The translations under genes were made by a program, and so were the position numbers. Positions 1-13,200 of a DNA stretch of 64,000 bases are shown piece by piece. Positions within the stretch are counted from its first letter, which is position 1; each line of letters begins with the position of its first letter. The DNA comes from Lamellibrachia satsuma (taxonomy: Eukaryota > Annelida > Polychaeta > Sabellida > Siboglinidae), in the NCBI GenBank assembly GCA_033239005.1, contig BSQZ01000039.1:1921816-1985815 (forward strand), read 5' to 3'. The notes below the pieces were generated by a model, which saw only the letters and a program-made list of their open reading frames with translations, had not been told where the DNA came from and searched no databases.

Positions 1-524
1 CAGGTTGCATAGTGTTTCACATAATTATTGTACTTGTCATGGAAATAAAAAAAATTGCGCTTTGTATAGGCACATATTATTAAGCCTTTGTGACCACAAT
101 GTTTTGTTTGCTACAATTCAGTGCCTTGGAAAGTAGGGGATTTTGATAAAGATATTGGGATTTTTTATTTGACGACAGATTAAGACTAGAACAGGAGAAC
201 TCGGATTACATGGAGATTTGATCAAGACGTATATATTATTAACTGATATTATTAATTGAGGAGGATAATGTAAATGCAGATCAGTTTTTTTGTCATGACT
301 CTAAAATAATTTCGGAGGTTATAATAAGAAATTAAATAAACATCAATGCATGAAGTAGTAGATGTTTGAAATTCAGTGCCTGATTATATCATACACACAT
401 GCTATACTAACTAACATTCTAGCAGACTATATTAAGATTAGAAAAAGATATTGGCTAGTCATGAAAGCTTAGCTTGTAATCTTGCAAATGTTCATTATTT
501 GTAAGTGCGTACAAAAAATATGAG
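1..524. other. AT-rich intron sequence, nothing recognised
   Basis: Left edge of the window, inside the SFSWAP intron upstream of the SURP1 exon. No exon, repeat family or motif could be assigned. Confidence 0.5.
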
Positions 525-966
525 AAGAGGAAGGAAAAGAGCTAGTTTTGTCTCTGTATAAAGCAGTAGTTAGGCCTCATTTAGAATACTGTATACAAGC
601 TTGGAGACCATATCACAAGAAATATATAGATACGCTAGAATGAATACAGATGAGAGCCACTAAAACGATTACTGAACAGGAGACCTTAGTTATGAAGAAT
701 GCCTAAAAGAATGTGGTTTCACAACCCTAGGACATTAAGAGGAGATCAGATTGACGGTTTTAAGATATTGAATGGGTATGAAAATATTGATAACATTACT
801 GAAGGATCGGTGTTGATTGGGTATCAGAAAGCACTAATTCTCACAGAGGAAAATAGATGAATGGAACATGTTATCTGCAGATTGTTAAATGCTAGCAGCG
901 TGAATATGTTTAAAACAAAATAGAGAAATATTTCATTTTGGCTTGGATTGGAATCTTGTTAAATAT
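525..966 (+). mobile_element. 3' fragment of non-LTR retrotransposon (family A)
   Basis: Matches the copy at 51480-53018 from about its position 52440 to its 3' end: shared ttaggcctcatttagaatac, gagatcagattga and ttttaagatattgaatggg, then a decayed tail ggcttggatt...atcttgttaa. Internally deleted and full of stops. Its 3' terminus lies about 12 bp from the SFSWAP SURP1-exon acceptor. Confidence 0.8.
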
Positions 967-977
967 GTGTTTGACAG

Positions 978-1209
978 CCGGACAGCGTGAAGATGAACGC
1001 CATAGTGATGAAGACAGCAAAGTGTATCAGTGAACACGGCATGCAGATGGAGATTATCATCAAGACGAAACAGAAGGACAACCCACAGTTCGACTTCCTC
1101 GAGTGCGACAGCGAACTGTATCCCTACTATCGCCACCTGGTGCAGATGATCAAGTCGGGACGGTATAAGCCAAGTTTGATACTGAAGCCGCGGCGAAGTC
1201 GGCAAGAAA
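978..1209 (+). CDS. SFSWAP: SFSWAP exon: SURP1 domain
   Basis: First visible exon. Acceptor is tttgacag before 978; donor is GTGAGT at 1210. It encodes [20 protein letters not shown] and onwards: a helix, then PQFDFLE and YPYYRHLV, the SURP signature of a phenylalanine-rich loop and paired tyrosines. SURP domains are helical protein-binding modules, which in SF3A1 contact SF1. The exon ends in phase 1 after GRYKPSL and a basic stretch. Its acceptor lies about 12 bp downstream of a LINE 3' end. Confidence 0.95.
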
Positions 1210-4200
1210 GTGAGTGCAAAACGGTAGAATGATGAACAGTTTTCCAAGAATATGTGCAACTTTTCGAAGACTAGATGTATTTTTTCATCTTCTAGTTGTG
1301 ACGACCGTACCTTGGAGTATAATAGGGTTATGACATACCTTGGAGTATAATAGGGTTATGACATACCTTGGAGTATAATAGGGTTATGACATACCTTGGA
1401 GTATAATAGGGTTATGACATACCTTGGAGTATAGCCCTATAAAATATTATTGATCGGGAATTGGCAGATGTAAGAAATCTAGTTTTTATGGTTTGTTCAT
1501 GTAGAATAAGATTAAGAATAGGGTTATGACTGGTATCACTTGTAGGATGTGACAAAAAGGTTCTTGTAATTCGGCATTGTCAAAGATATATAATAGGATC
1601 ATAACAGGTATATAATAGGATCATAAAGGTACAATGTCTCATTGTGCAGTCTCATTTTATTTATTTATAACGTGACCGTTATCTGTTTGATTTGAATATT
1701 ATGTTTACATATGTTATTGATATACCCATCACGTGATGGAATAGATATAGTTCATTCTGTATAGACTTGTGGCCAATTACATTACATTCATTCCAATTAC
1801 ACACCAATTACAAATACCAATTCCAATTGTCAATTCCGTTTCAGAATAAAAATGTGTGAATAGAGCAACCACAGACATACTCAATGCTAAAAATAGCGTA
1901 TTTTAGGGCAGGTCTGTTTAGTTTCTGCATATTATCGTACATAATGGCAGACAAGATATACACAACCATTATAATTTATTTATTATTTGTAGCATGCTTG
2001 AGCTAAGAAGTTACATGATGTCATTGAAAAAGCAATAAAACCAATTAATACCAAATACATTTTCAGCAATTCAAATTACTTTTAAAAACAAAACACCAGT
2101 TGCAATTCTGTAATTGGTATACAAATTAGATTGAAATTGCAATCCAGTTACAACATAACAATCCATACGTTATTGACACCAAGTCTGACACTATACAACA
2201 TGATTTGACGATAGCAATTATTACATTCTGTGGCTTTAACGTTGTCAACCAAAACTTTGGCCTTCAGGTATCACAGATGAGGACGAGCATTATCTACATC
2301 CAAGTCTATTGAAGACTTCCAGCTCTTCCGGTCTCACAACTCAGGTGGGAGTCTCCTTTGTCTTGTTGCTGAATTGTCACCATCAGTGACACTGAAACCC
2401 CGCCCGTTATCGGTTGATTGGCAGTTGCGATGTAGCATGAACTTCGAGAGTTTGTGGGAAGTGGGATTGTTTCGTTTACATTTCACAGCATGTGCGGCTG
2501 TTCTGGTGTAATTTTCAGTAGTAAATAATGTGGAAAATGGACCGAAATAATAAAGTGGACTGGTGCTGCTGTGTAGTGGGTTGTAATGCAACTAAATTTA
2601 TGAGGAAATTGTAACAGAAATTACTTTCGATAGAGGGTACCGTTAATAACCTGTGGCGCCCATGATGCATAATATGCCACTAATACCAAGGTAATATTGT
2701 CGGAGGAAGTACAACATGTAATTTCCGTGAATCTTGCTGTGCACAGAAACAATCGCATATCTACGCCAACACGGGTTCATGTTCAACGTTATTCAAACGT
2801 CAGAACAACCGATTTTTATATTGTGATTTCTGTTTAATAGCAATAAGCAAAATTTGAGCATGACTAGTGTGTTGTTAAACTGTTCAGGAAAGGAAACTAC
2901 TAATTTTAGCCTGTCTACGCATGTATAGTTATTATTCTATGCCAAGGAATCCTTCACCCAGGCCACAATTAGCAATATTTGTGGTAGTTCAGGAATTTCT
3001 AACTGAACTTGGTATTAGCTCAAGTAATACAGTTTAGGTTGGTGGACGCTGAACATTCTCACACTTTATACATGGAGCAATATTTCAATGTATAATAATC
3101 TTCTGCCCTTAGAAACAGGGTTCGCATAGATCCCTGAATCTTCTTGAATTTGACTTTGTGACTCAAGTACCCTTAAATCTTCTTGAATTTATGGCAGTGT
3201 TCTTGAATGTTCCTGAAAACATATTTTCTGTGTTGCTGTATGAATGCACCAACTAGCAATGATTGCACGTTTTGTGCTTGTGGTAAATTGTTTCAATTAG
3301 TTTAATAAGTTTTTAATTTGCCGTCAAGAATTTCCTGGAGAAGACCGCTGCAAAGCTATAATTAATAATAAAAAATACTTTGACCGTAATCACCACATGT
3401 TGCCATGTGTGAACATCAACCAATCAAATGAAATCTTTCTCTGATGGTTTGGAGACCGCCAGTGCAAATCCTGTTTATTTTATTTCATTACAAGTTGTTC
3501 GATTTACGAATGATAATCCCCATGCTGAGAGCAATTTTAATGTCAGACATTAGTGGTTATTGGACGATAAATATAAAAATTGGTTCATGAAGGATCACAG
3601 TGGCGATCAGAGGTTGGCTCGATTGAAGGTGTGTGCTGATTGCGACAAAATTTGATGTCTAAGTTTAATAATAACTTGTTATTTCATCGATTTAGTGCAA
3701 ACAAGTGGTTAGAAAAAGTGTTAATATTTATGAAGTACAAGCAGATGCAAACATGTTTTGCAGAAATACTCCAGCATACGAAATCATTATGACAAATGCC
3801 GCTTTGCGTTTCGAACAGCCTGTTTCTGAAATAACGTTCAGACGCTTCAGAAAATATTCTTGAAAAAGTGCTGTTTTTTCCCCAAATGTTCTTGAATTTT
3901 ACTTTATGCTTTCTGTACGAACCCTGGTTAAAAGTGTCAATGTTCAGGAAACATTTATTTATTTAACAGAAAGTCACACAGTCCATTCAAAACAACACAA
4001 AACAAAAATTATTAAGTAGATCATGACAACACTTGGTGTATGGATTGATGGTAGTGTGGTGAAGTATTGTTAAGTTTTACACACTTCCAGTACCATTTGG
4101 TAACTAATTATGATGAGGTTTAGTTTCATGAATATACAAATGAGACTGACAGACCTATGAAATTGCACATAATATATATGCTCATAGATTCACAACCGTA

Positions 4201-7200
4201 AGAGCAAATGCTCTGAAATTTTCTACGACATGCTAACTAACCACACTATACTGTATTGGTCTAGGTATATGGGACAAGACAGTTAGACATGACAGTTATT
4301 TTGTAGCCTTTCCCGTGAAATCGCCCTGATACGTTGTATTTTCTGCTGAAACTAATTCTTTCCAACTATTTGAAGTTGCATTGCGTTTATACACGGACGC
4401 CTTCTAGCAATCGAAAACATGACATTCTGGGTAACGAATATTGTCTTTGTGACATTTGATTGTAGGACATATTAAGCATCATCTCGTCCAGATTGCCAAT
4501 GAGTCAAATCTCGGACACGCCGTATGCGAGACTCGTGGAGAAGATGAAGCAGTCAGGATGTCGATCTCCGTTGAACTCCACGGTGTCTAAGTAAGTGCTG
4601 GGTTCATACGCACCCTGGAAAACGTGGATGAACCGTACAATGGAACCTCATTAACCCAAGCACCTTGGTGCCCAGCGTATGTTTCTGGATAAACGAATCA
4701 TACAATTAACCAGGATATATTAGGGTTTGGAAGTTCCGTTCCCGTGAAGTAATCTCTGGGTAGCGAGGTTCCTGGATTATCGGAGTCTGGATTAACAAGT
4801 TTCTACTGTACGTGAATTTTATAATTAATTACCAGGACTTGAATGTACTTTATATTTCATTAACATTTCCTTAAAAACACTGGAAAACAAGAAAGACTTA
4901 CATGCTATGTGGTGAGCTGTTGTTTCGTGAAATTATGCTGGTTGTGAACTGTAGAATACTCATAATCGTTAAATGTTTAATTATATTAATAGTATATGCC
5001 AACAAGACGCGTCATCATGTTATATCTGCACGTTGGTGAAATAAGTGCCACCATCTTGCGGACTGTTTCATTGCACCAACACCAGAAATGTGAAGTGCAA
5101 ATGGGAGCCTGGGTGTGCATTAGAGGGTCCTTGAATTTACACTGGACTACCAATTGTAACGATAGAAATGGTAACAATTCCAAAGTGGATTATCATCCAA
5201 CTTGATGGACGTCTTCGCCAACTTTGTATCATCTCTGACACACTCCATTCTTACTGTGCAATTTTTTAGTATAATTTCTTGTTTTTGTGTAACCAGGATT
5301 TTTTCTGTATTCTTGCTTCAGATTTCCTTTGTTGAATTAGTTTAATGTGATCAGAAGAAAAGTTTTAATGGTCAGTTTAAAGGTTTAGATGCATCACGCA
5401 GGAGTTAAGATATCTAATAAATGGTTGCGAAAGTTGGGTGATTGAATTTATTCTATTTTGCCAATATGCATAAATTATGTTGTGTTTATAGGTCAGACAC
5501 TGCCCCAGTGGAAGACGGGACACCCCTAGAGGAAGACGGGACACCCCCACTGACACCCCCACCCATGCCACCATTTGCAGTAATTGCAGACTCTGAGTAA
5601 GTCATTGTTATAATCATCTCATCATTAGGGGCCATATTAAGACATGGATGAAACTTTGAATTACATCAACCTGTCACTACATATTCCTGTCCTTACTGCT
5701 GTAGCCATCACATACCACACAAGCATACATAGATAACTGGTAAATGATTGTAGTAGTCTAGTAGAATATCATTTATTTTTCCCTCTTGTATCATAGTATA
5801 AGCTGTAATTGGAAAATAAACAATAATATCCGATTCTAAGCTAAGCGGCTGCTGACCCCCAATGAAACCAATTTCGCTTGGTCTCAAACATCGCTGTTTT
5901 GGGACAGCCCCTAAATTTTTTCAAGAGTCATTATTGTTTGTTGGTAAAATGCATATTTGCTGCATCTCTTCATATATGACAAAAAAATTCTATTCGGTTT
6001 AACTTAACTGTTATGGCTAGCATTGCTGACATCTCGACTGAATAAAAGAAGTCTTTGAAACACAGCATGTGTGTAGAATTGAGACATTGTTGAATTGTGC
6101 CACACTTCAAAAACAAGTTGACTTGGTCAATCATGTGAACGATATAAATTATTAGGAAGACAAACTAATATGTTCTCAGATGGCATTGCCATCTACCAGG
6201 CTATGCAATAAACGTACACCATACAAAAGCTTTCTTCGGAAATCTGCCTACTATCAAAAGTATTTGTGCTTTGAACGTAATAAGTTTGTCATTTGATTTT
6301 GTACTTGTGTAATGGACACCAGAAAATATGTACTTTATTGCAATTTTCCATTTGAAACAAATCCATATAAAAATTTAAAACAGGGTGTGGTCGTATACCT
6401 CCAGAAATCCGTATTGTATACAGGAAATCCGTTTGATGCTCCAGGGATGCAGCTTTACCAGTTAAACCGTGTAACATTTTTAGAAGCCGTTCACCACTGT
6501 TGACATTTTCCTATTCGTGCAAAACATACTATTTCTCACACTCCCTCCTCGAATTAGTGCCTCAAAATGTTAACAATACTGCAGATTGAAAAACAGATGT
6601 GACAGTGCTATGACACAGTGCATGTAATGGACGTACAGGAATAACCATAACATGTTTGCAAACGTTTCTGTCTGGTAATTATGTTAAAGCTTTGTTTTTC
6701 TCCGACAACTCCTTGGTGACATTGATTATTGTTTTCCACGAACTTGTACATTTACAAGTACTCGTACTGTGTTGCAGCAACAGTAAACAACAGTAGTTCT
6801 GTAACAGTTCACCGCGCGGCACTGCATTATGCAACGGTGGTCATATTTTGCATGCCGCTGACATCTAGAACAATTAGCATACAGGCCTTGATCTCTTTCC
6901 TTTAGTACACTTTGTATGAATGTTAATAATTGCCCCTAACTATATAAAGCAGAACAGGTTATGGCACACTGGGCAAAGTCACTCTGTCATATTTATCTGA
7001 CTTGTCGCCCAGGTCACAGAAGGGTCATAGACGTCTACCCCCTGTGCCTGGGGTGGAACCAGTGATTCTACCCCCTCGCATTCAACCTCCGCCCGAAACA
7101 GTGCACGCCCCACACAGGTAACTGGGTATTTCCAGTTGTTTTATTTTGGCTTCTGTTGTCCTACTTGTGTCCTACTTACAGAACATGAAACTTGTAAATG

Positions 7201-10200
7201 TATCTCCATTGCAATGTTGTAACTCCATTACACTCCAAATGTTTGTTTAACCAAACTGTTGCTTCAAACATTTACATCTCAGGAGGTAGACCAATCTCCA
7301 GGATGTGCTATGTTAAGTGCTATGTTAAGTGCTATGTTAAGACATAGCAGCTGGAATGATGTTTGTTTGAAAAAAATGACCGTAATGTGTTTCCTCCGTA
7401 TTCTAATAGCAACGAGAAATTGCCTTCATCAGGAATTCATGAGCAACTAGTTCTTCCTCTGCTTGCCGGTTGACTTGGCAAAAGGCCTGTCCCATTCAAC
7501 TGAGCCAAGTCAACTGGCAAGCAAAGGAAGAACTAATTGTCCCAGAATTCCTGATGAAGGCAGCCTATGGCAGCCAAAACATTGAAAGTAAGTAATCTGA
7601 ATAGTTGTGGTTGAAGAAAATCATTACTCATATATATCAAATTGATGAACATTTTCACATGTAAATTAGCTATAATTCCTTCATACAACAGCCATTTTGT
7701 TTGTTACCATGGGAGGTTTCACAGAAAAATCTTCAGTATATCTTTTACTCAGTAATACCCACTCTACTGTTTGAGCATAAATTGCAGTAACTATTCAAAT
7801 AAAAAAATCAACGCAGCGTCTCCCCTTAACTAGTGTGTGTCATATTTCCCAAGCAGGGATATTGACGAAGATGATGACAGGCCACAGACGGAGCCTCCGC
7901 CGCCCGACATCCAGCCCATAATAGACAAGATGGCAATGTATGTGGCAAAGAACGGGCCGGAGTTTGAGATTGTTGTCAAGAGTAAGAAAGACAAGAGATT
8001 CGACTTCCTCCACTCGTGGCATAAACACTTCCCGTACTACCATCACAAGAAGATGCTGCATCTGCAGGTTTGAGCCAAATCTATCGTAACCTTGTTATCC
8101 TGTTGTTGGTAGAAGGAGTGTAACAGTATGTGGAACTATCAGTGCACCGCAATAGTCGATGTAACGATGGAATACCATGATAGTTGGCAAAAAAAATCTA
8201 ATAATTTTATGTATTTATCGACCTAACAGTCATTGATTAAAGCTGTATCCTTCATGTATTCAACATTTTTAATCAACTGCCTTCGAAAGCTAAGCTCTGC
8301 CCATCAATCACGGAGTTGGGGCTGTTTTCCAGGCTAGTCACTATTCTGTGATGCTATCACAGTACTATTGCGATAGGTATGAAACCATCGCGATACTATC
8401 GCAGTAGTAAAACTATCCCCAATAGTCGCCTCTACTCGCTAGCCAGAGGTAGAAGTAGTACTACAGTACCAGTGGCAGATAGACTTGTTGAAACGTGGAT
8501 TTGTCAGTTTATTCCACGCAAAGCCTGGATGTAGGCTGAATCATTTGTACTTAGTCCCACTTCCTGTCTTGGTCGACGTGTTTCTGGGAAGCCCAATCTT
8601 CAAAGACTGTTTCCAGGAAATCATTATTACCCATCCGACCAGCAACGACTGGTCCACAGCCTATTAAAATTCAGTTCCCGTATGCTGGCCTCATAAATTC
8701 GAGCTCGCAATCTCATTGGTTAACACAGCTACTGAAAAATCAGTGTTTCAACCAGTTGATTTGCCAAGGGTACTGATGCCACAGTTCACTCGGCTGTAAA
8801 TAAGTACTTGGCTATAGACGGGTGGATGTGTGAACGAATAATCGAACAGTCGAGATGGCATTGGAATGAACAGATCTGCCAGAGGGTGAAGTGTAGAGTG
8901 CTTTGAGCAGTCCCTAATGTAAGAATGTGCCTTTTGCAAGAGGATTAAAAACGCTGTCCTCTCAATTGAGAGTTCTAACACTGTGTTACTACACCCACCG
9001 ATAATGTATGATTGAAGAAAACTGCTATTACTTCTGAATAAAGTGTTTCCTTGGGTGTTGTAGGAGCTGAAGGGTGATGCGAGTTCAACGGATGACGACG
9101 ATGACAGTGGTTCAGTGGGTCGGGGCCAGTTGAAATGTATGTATGAAATACAGCGAAACCATGATAAACTGGACTCTTCGTTAGCAATCGTTAACATATG
9201 CGATCCTAATTATTTGTAAATACCATGTAACAAACCCATCGAAAAACCAGCAACGTACACATGCTATACTTTCACTCCACATGGTTTCAGAGCGCAAAAC
9301 ACTGACTGGGAAATGTTTGTTAATATTTTGGAAGAAAACCTAATATTTTGTAAGTGAGAAAAATGTCCTGCCTTGATCTGCCGGTGGCAGGACCCAATGT
9401 CCTGTGTTAAAGATAATGTTGAATTCCTACATCTCTGTTGTAGCCATCAGTTTCAGCATCAGAAACAAGGAGCTGGACGGTGTGTCACTCGGTGGTCGTG
9501 GGGCGCTACTTGGCTATGACAGCAGTGAAGAAGACAGCAGTGAGTGGGGGAGTTTGGCTAGAAGACATCAGCGCATTCTGTGTGTGCGTGTGTGCGTGCG
9601 TGCGTGCGTGCGTGTTCATGACAACCTGTTTGGCACAGTTGATATATTTTCCCTCCAGTGTTAAGACAAATTTAATCTAGTAAATTTAATCTAGTAATCT
9701 CTAATCTAGGACATGCAATAAGGTTGTGGGGGCTGATATCTAGTAAAAAAAAGTGTCTTCACAAAATATAGAATTGTATGTTTGCCCATAATAGTTGGCA
9801 AAGACGTTTTGCTTCATGCAAAATTATTATATATACTAACCATACTAGTTGTCATATATATATATATATATATTGTGAAATAACCATTGTGTGATTAATT
9901 GATTTCTCTGAATAGTGATTATTTGAAACATATGCCACTTGATAAGGACATTTTTATTACCATGGCAACCATTAAGTTTTTAACTAAAAATAATGCATTG
10001 CCATAGGTGGTGAGAAAGACCAGGACGGGGACAGTGGACATGGTGGGACGGAAGGGACAGTTGTTATACCTCAGGACGTCATCGCCACAAAGGACAGGAC
10101 ACCACAATCAACTGAAGAGCTGGAGAAGAAACTAGGTAAAGAAATATTCCCATAGTTGCATAGTTTGGTTCTGTAAAATGTTTCACATTAAATGGACACT

Positions 10201-13200
10201 GTAGTGGTAGTTTAAATCAGATAACTTTCATTTTGCATATCCAAGGTGTGTTTAGTTTACCTGGTAGAGGCTTTCATCAACGTGTCACTTTGATTTCATC
10301 AGTACATCTGATTTGAAAATGAACTATCCTGAAGAATGTTCAGTAAAATGTAGTGGTAGTTTATTTACACAGCCAGAACATGGTACTTTGAAACTAAATA
10401 TTCTGAATTCTCATGACTTATTGACAGGACGTTTTGATGTATTTGTGAATCCAGTTACCGTTTTATTTTATAAACATTTTCCATGTATGTATTAGAAATG
10501 TATTTGACTCAAATATTATTCTGGCAAATCTTTTTCTTCACCAACTTTTGGAGAGTAAGTGTACTAATAGATTACTCTAATAAATCATTATTCTGATGTA
10601 TCGTAAGCTGTATTATGAGGCATCAATCTTGACTGGGATCAATTACAATTGAAAAATTTTTACTTGTAATTAGTTGCAATTACAATCGTAATTGTAATTT
10701 TTAATTGAAACGATCATATAATTGAACTTTTGTAATTTACATATTTGTAGACATGAATTGTCCTTGGTACAGTGAATAGTAAAAAAGTAGTGGCTGACAT
10801 TTATGACCAAAATAGCCAACAAAATGAGCTCTCTCTGTAATTATGTTAATCTGAAAACTATCTTTCAAACCAAGAGTTTTTAAGTATTGAAAATGCTTCC
10901 CAACTTTGGTAAATTAAATTGAGAAAGAAAACATCATTGTAATTGATTATTGTAATTGGTACTTCTTATTCAATCATATCGCAGTGGAGCAGAAACTACG
11001 GGATAAACTTGCAGCCGCAGCGAGAGATAAGTTGGCACACGCTGCGAAGGAGAAACAACTTCAGGCGGAGAGGAAGCGCAAAGCTGCAATGTTCATCAGC
11101 TTGCTGAAAGGGGGCGCTGCCGCAGCACAGTCAAACTCTGAATCACAGGCAGCAGGTGGGTGTGTCATGCAAAACAAGTTATTTGCTCAATGAAGCGACG
11201 TTTAGTGGATTTGGTTGAAGTTTTATTCCCAACCAAGCTTGTTAGATATTGTCAATTCAAGCAAAATGTACAAGTGTTGTGGATAAAAATTAATTCGATA
11301 AACAAATATTGTTATTATTAAAAATCGTGGTATTAATTAGATATTTTTTATATGAAAACAACTTTTTTCATGGTGATCTCAGTATTTTATGCTGTGGGCA
11401 TGGTGGTCATGCAGTGGGCATAGTGGTCATACAGTGGGCATAGTGGTCTTACAGTGGTTATACAGTGGGGCATAGTGGTCAGAACATTGGGCATAATAGT
11501 GGGGCACAGTGGTCAGAACGTTGGATACTCGGTCAAGAGGACCGGGGTTCAAATCCTCTTGATGTTACTTTTGAAGCTTGGGTAATTCTGTTTATGCCAT
11601 GTTGCCTGAGTTCACATTATAGGTGAGTACTTGGCAGTGGTGTTTATTTGAACGAATAATCTTCATGCAATAATTGCAGCATGGCTGAATGTATCCCTGA
11701 GAAGTCAAATTGGTATTGGAATGAACAGGTCTGAGATGAGTGAAGTATAAATGCGTTGAGTGGTCCTTAGGTCTAGTTGCTGTGCTGTATATGAACTTAC
11801 CTTTAGTGTAGTATTTATGCAGTAAATTATTTATCAGATTGAATAAGCACAACATGGCTGTTGCTATGTCCCTGGTTTGACAACATTAATTTGGTTGCAA
11901 GGTTCGTCACTGCCCACATCGGCGTCGGCACCAACGATGTCACTCGAGGGAAGTCACAGCAGTAGTCGCAATGACGCTGGTCCATCCGGCTCGCCTCCGA
12001 ACCGCCATCGCTCTCCCGACTTCTACTCCCGTTTCCCCCGCCGTTCAAGGTCACCTGTCAACCATCATAGGTCGAGGCATAAACGACACTGGTCACCTGC
12101 AAGGAGGAGGTCAAGGTCACCGTTGAAACGACCCCGTGGGAAGACGCCACCGAGTGCTTACAGCGTTGTCAGAAGGTCAGTGTCGACCTTTATGAATTGA
12201 CGGCAGAGCAGAAACAAAATATTTCATTTTTAATCAGTAGACTGTAATTGATATATTTCAGAGGACTGAATAGATCTTCAGTTAATGAAATTATCATTGG
12301 GAGATGCACTCTGTGATGAGCCGGTGTGAGATTGTAAAGTGACCCCCACAAAAAAGTTACACCCAGGTAAATTTTCTGTAATAAAAAAGTGATGCCCTTA
12401 TACAATTTTGACCCCAGTTGCTAATTATTTATTGTTCAGATGGCAATTTAAAAATAACATGTTTGTCAGTTTGAAATACATTCGTATTAATTTGTGACAT
12501 ATTTTTAGGACGTGGGTCACAATTCAATGGACACATTGCAATAGCAAAGTGACTCTAGACGTGACGATAGAATGTTGACCCTGTTGCTAATTATTTATTG
12601 GTCAGGCTGCAATTTAAATATAGCATAGGTATGTATGTAAGTAAGTTTAGCATACATTCTATTTATATTTTGAGTTTGCATGTAGCATGTTAAAATAGGT
12701 TTTATGCGTGCACAAGGGTGGCTCGTTTATAAACAACATAATAACACTATTAATCAAAATTAATGGAAATTTATTGTACTAAATATTCATGTTTATGCAG
12801 GAATTTGTTATATTTAACTAAATTAATAAATACCAAATAATTATATTACATTGGTACTATGGTGTGTATGTGTGAACGGTTAACAACTTCATAATAATTA
12901 TTATCTAATTTACCCATTTATTTATTATGTAGTTAGATATATGCTACTAATCAACCTAAATGTGTCACCAAACTCCTAACCACTTATTGTGTTTTAACAG
13001 AATTTTTTTAAGATGGGGGTCACATTTCTATAGTAGGGTCACTTTTCTGTACCACATTTATTGTTTGGAGTTAAGATTTCACATTAGTGATGTGGGCAGG
13101 ATTACATCTTTGAACTGTTGATGCAAAGTTGTCCGGTCAGTATTGTTACAGAAACAGAAACTATTCACTGCGTTAGGCATTTCTTTTTTCCTGTGCAGCA

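Noticed and set aside
8748..9197. 149-codon - strand frame
   Set aside because: Overlaps the SFSWAP acidic exon and a SINE-like repeat; a shadow frame.
9840..9875. CRISPR-like or regulatory repeat
   Set aside because: A simple (TA)n run in an animal intron; no spacer structure anywhere in the window.
11495..11570. tRNA gene
   Set aside because: A- and B-box-like words are present, but a closed acceptor stem and anticodon arm could not be formed; a SINE head fits better.
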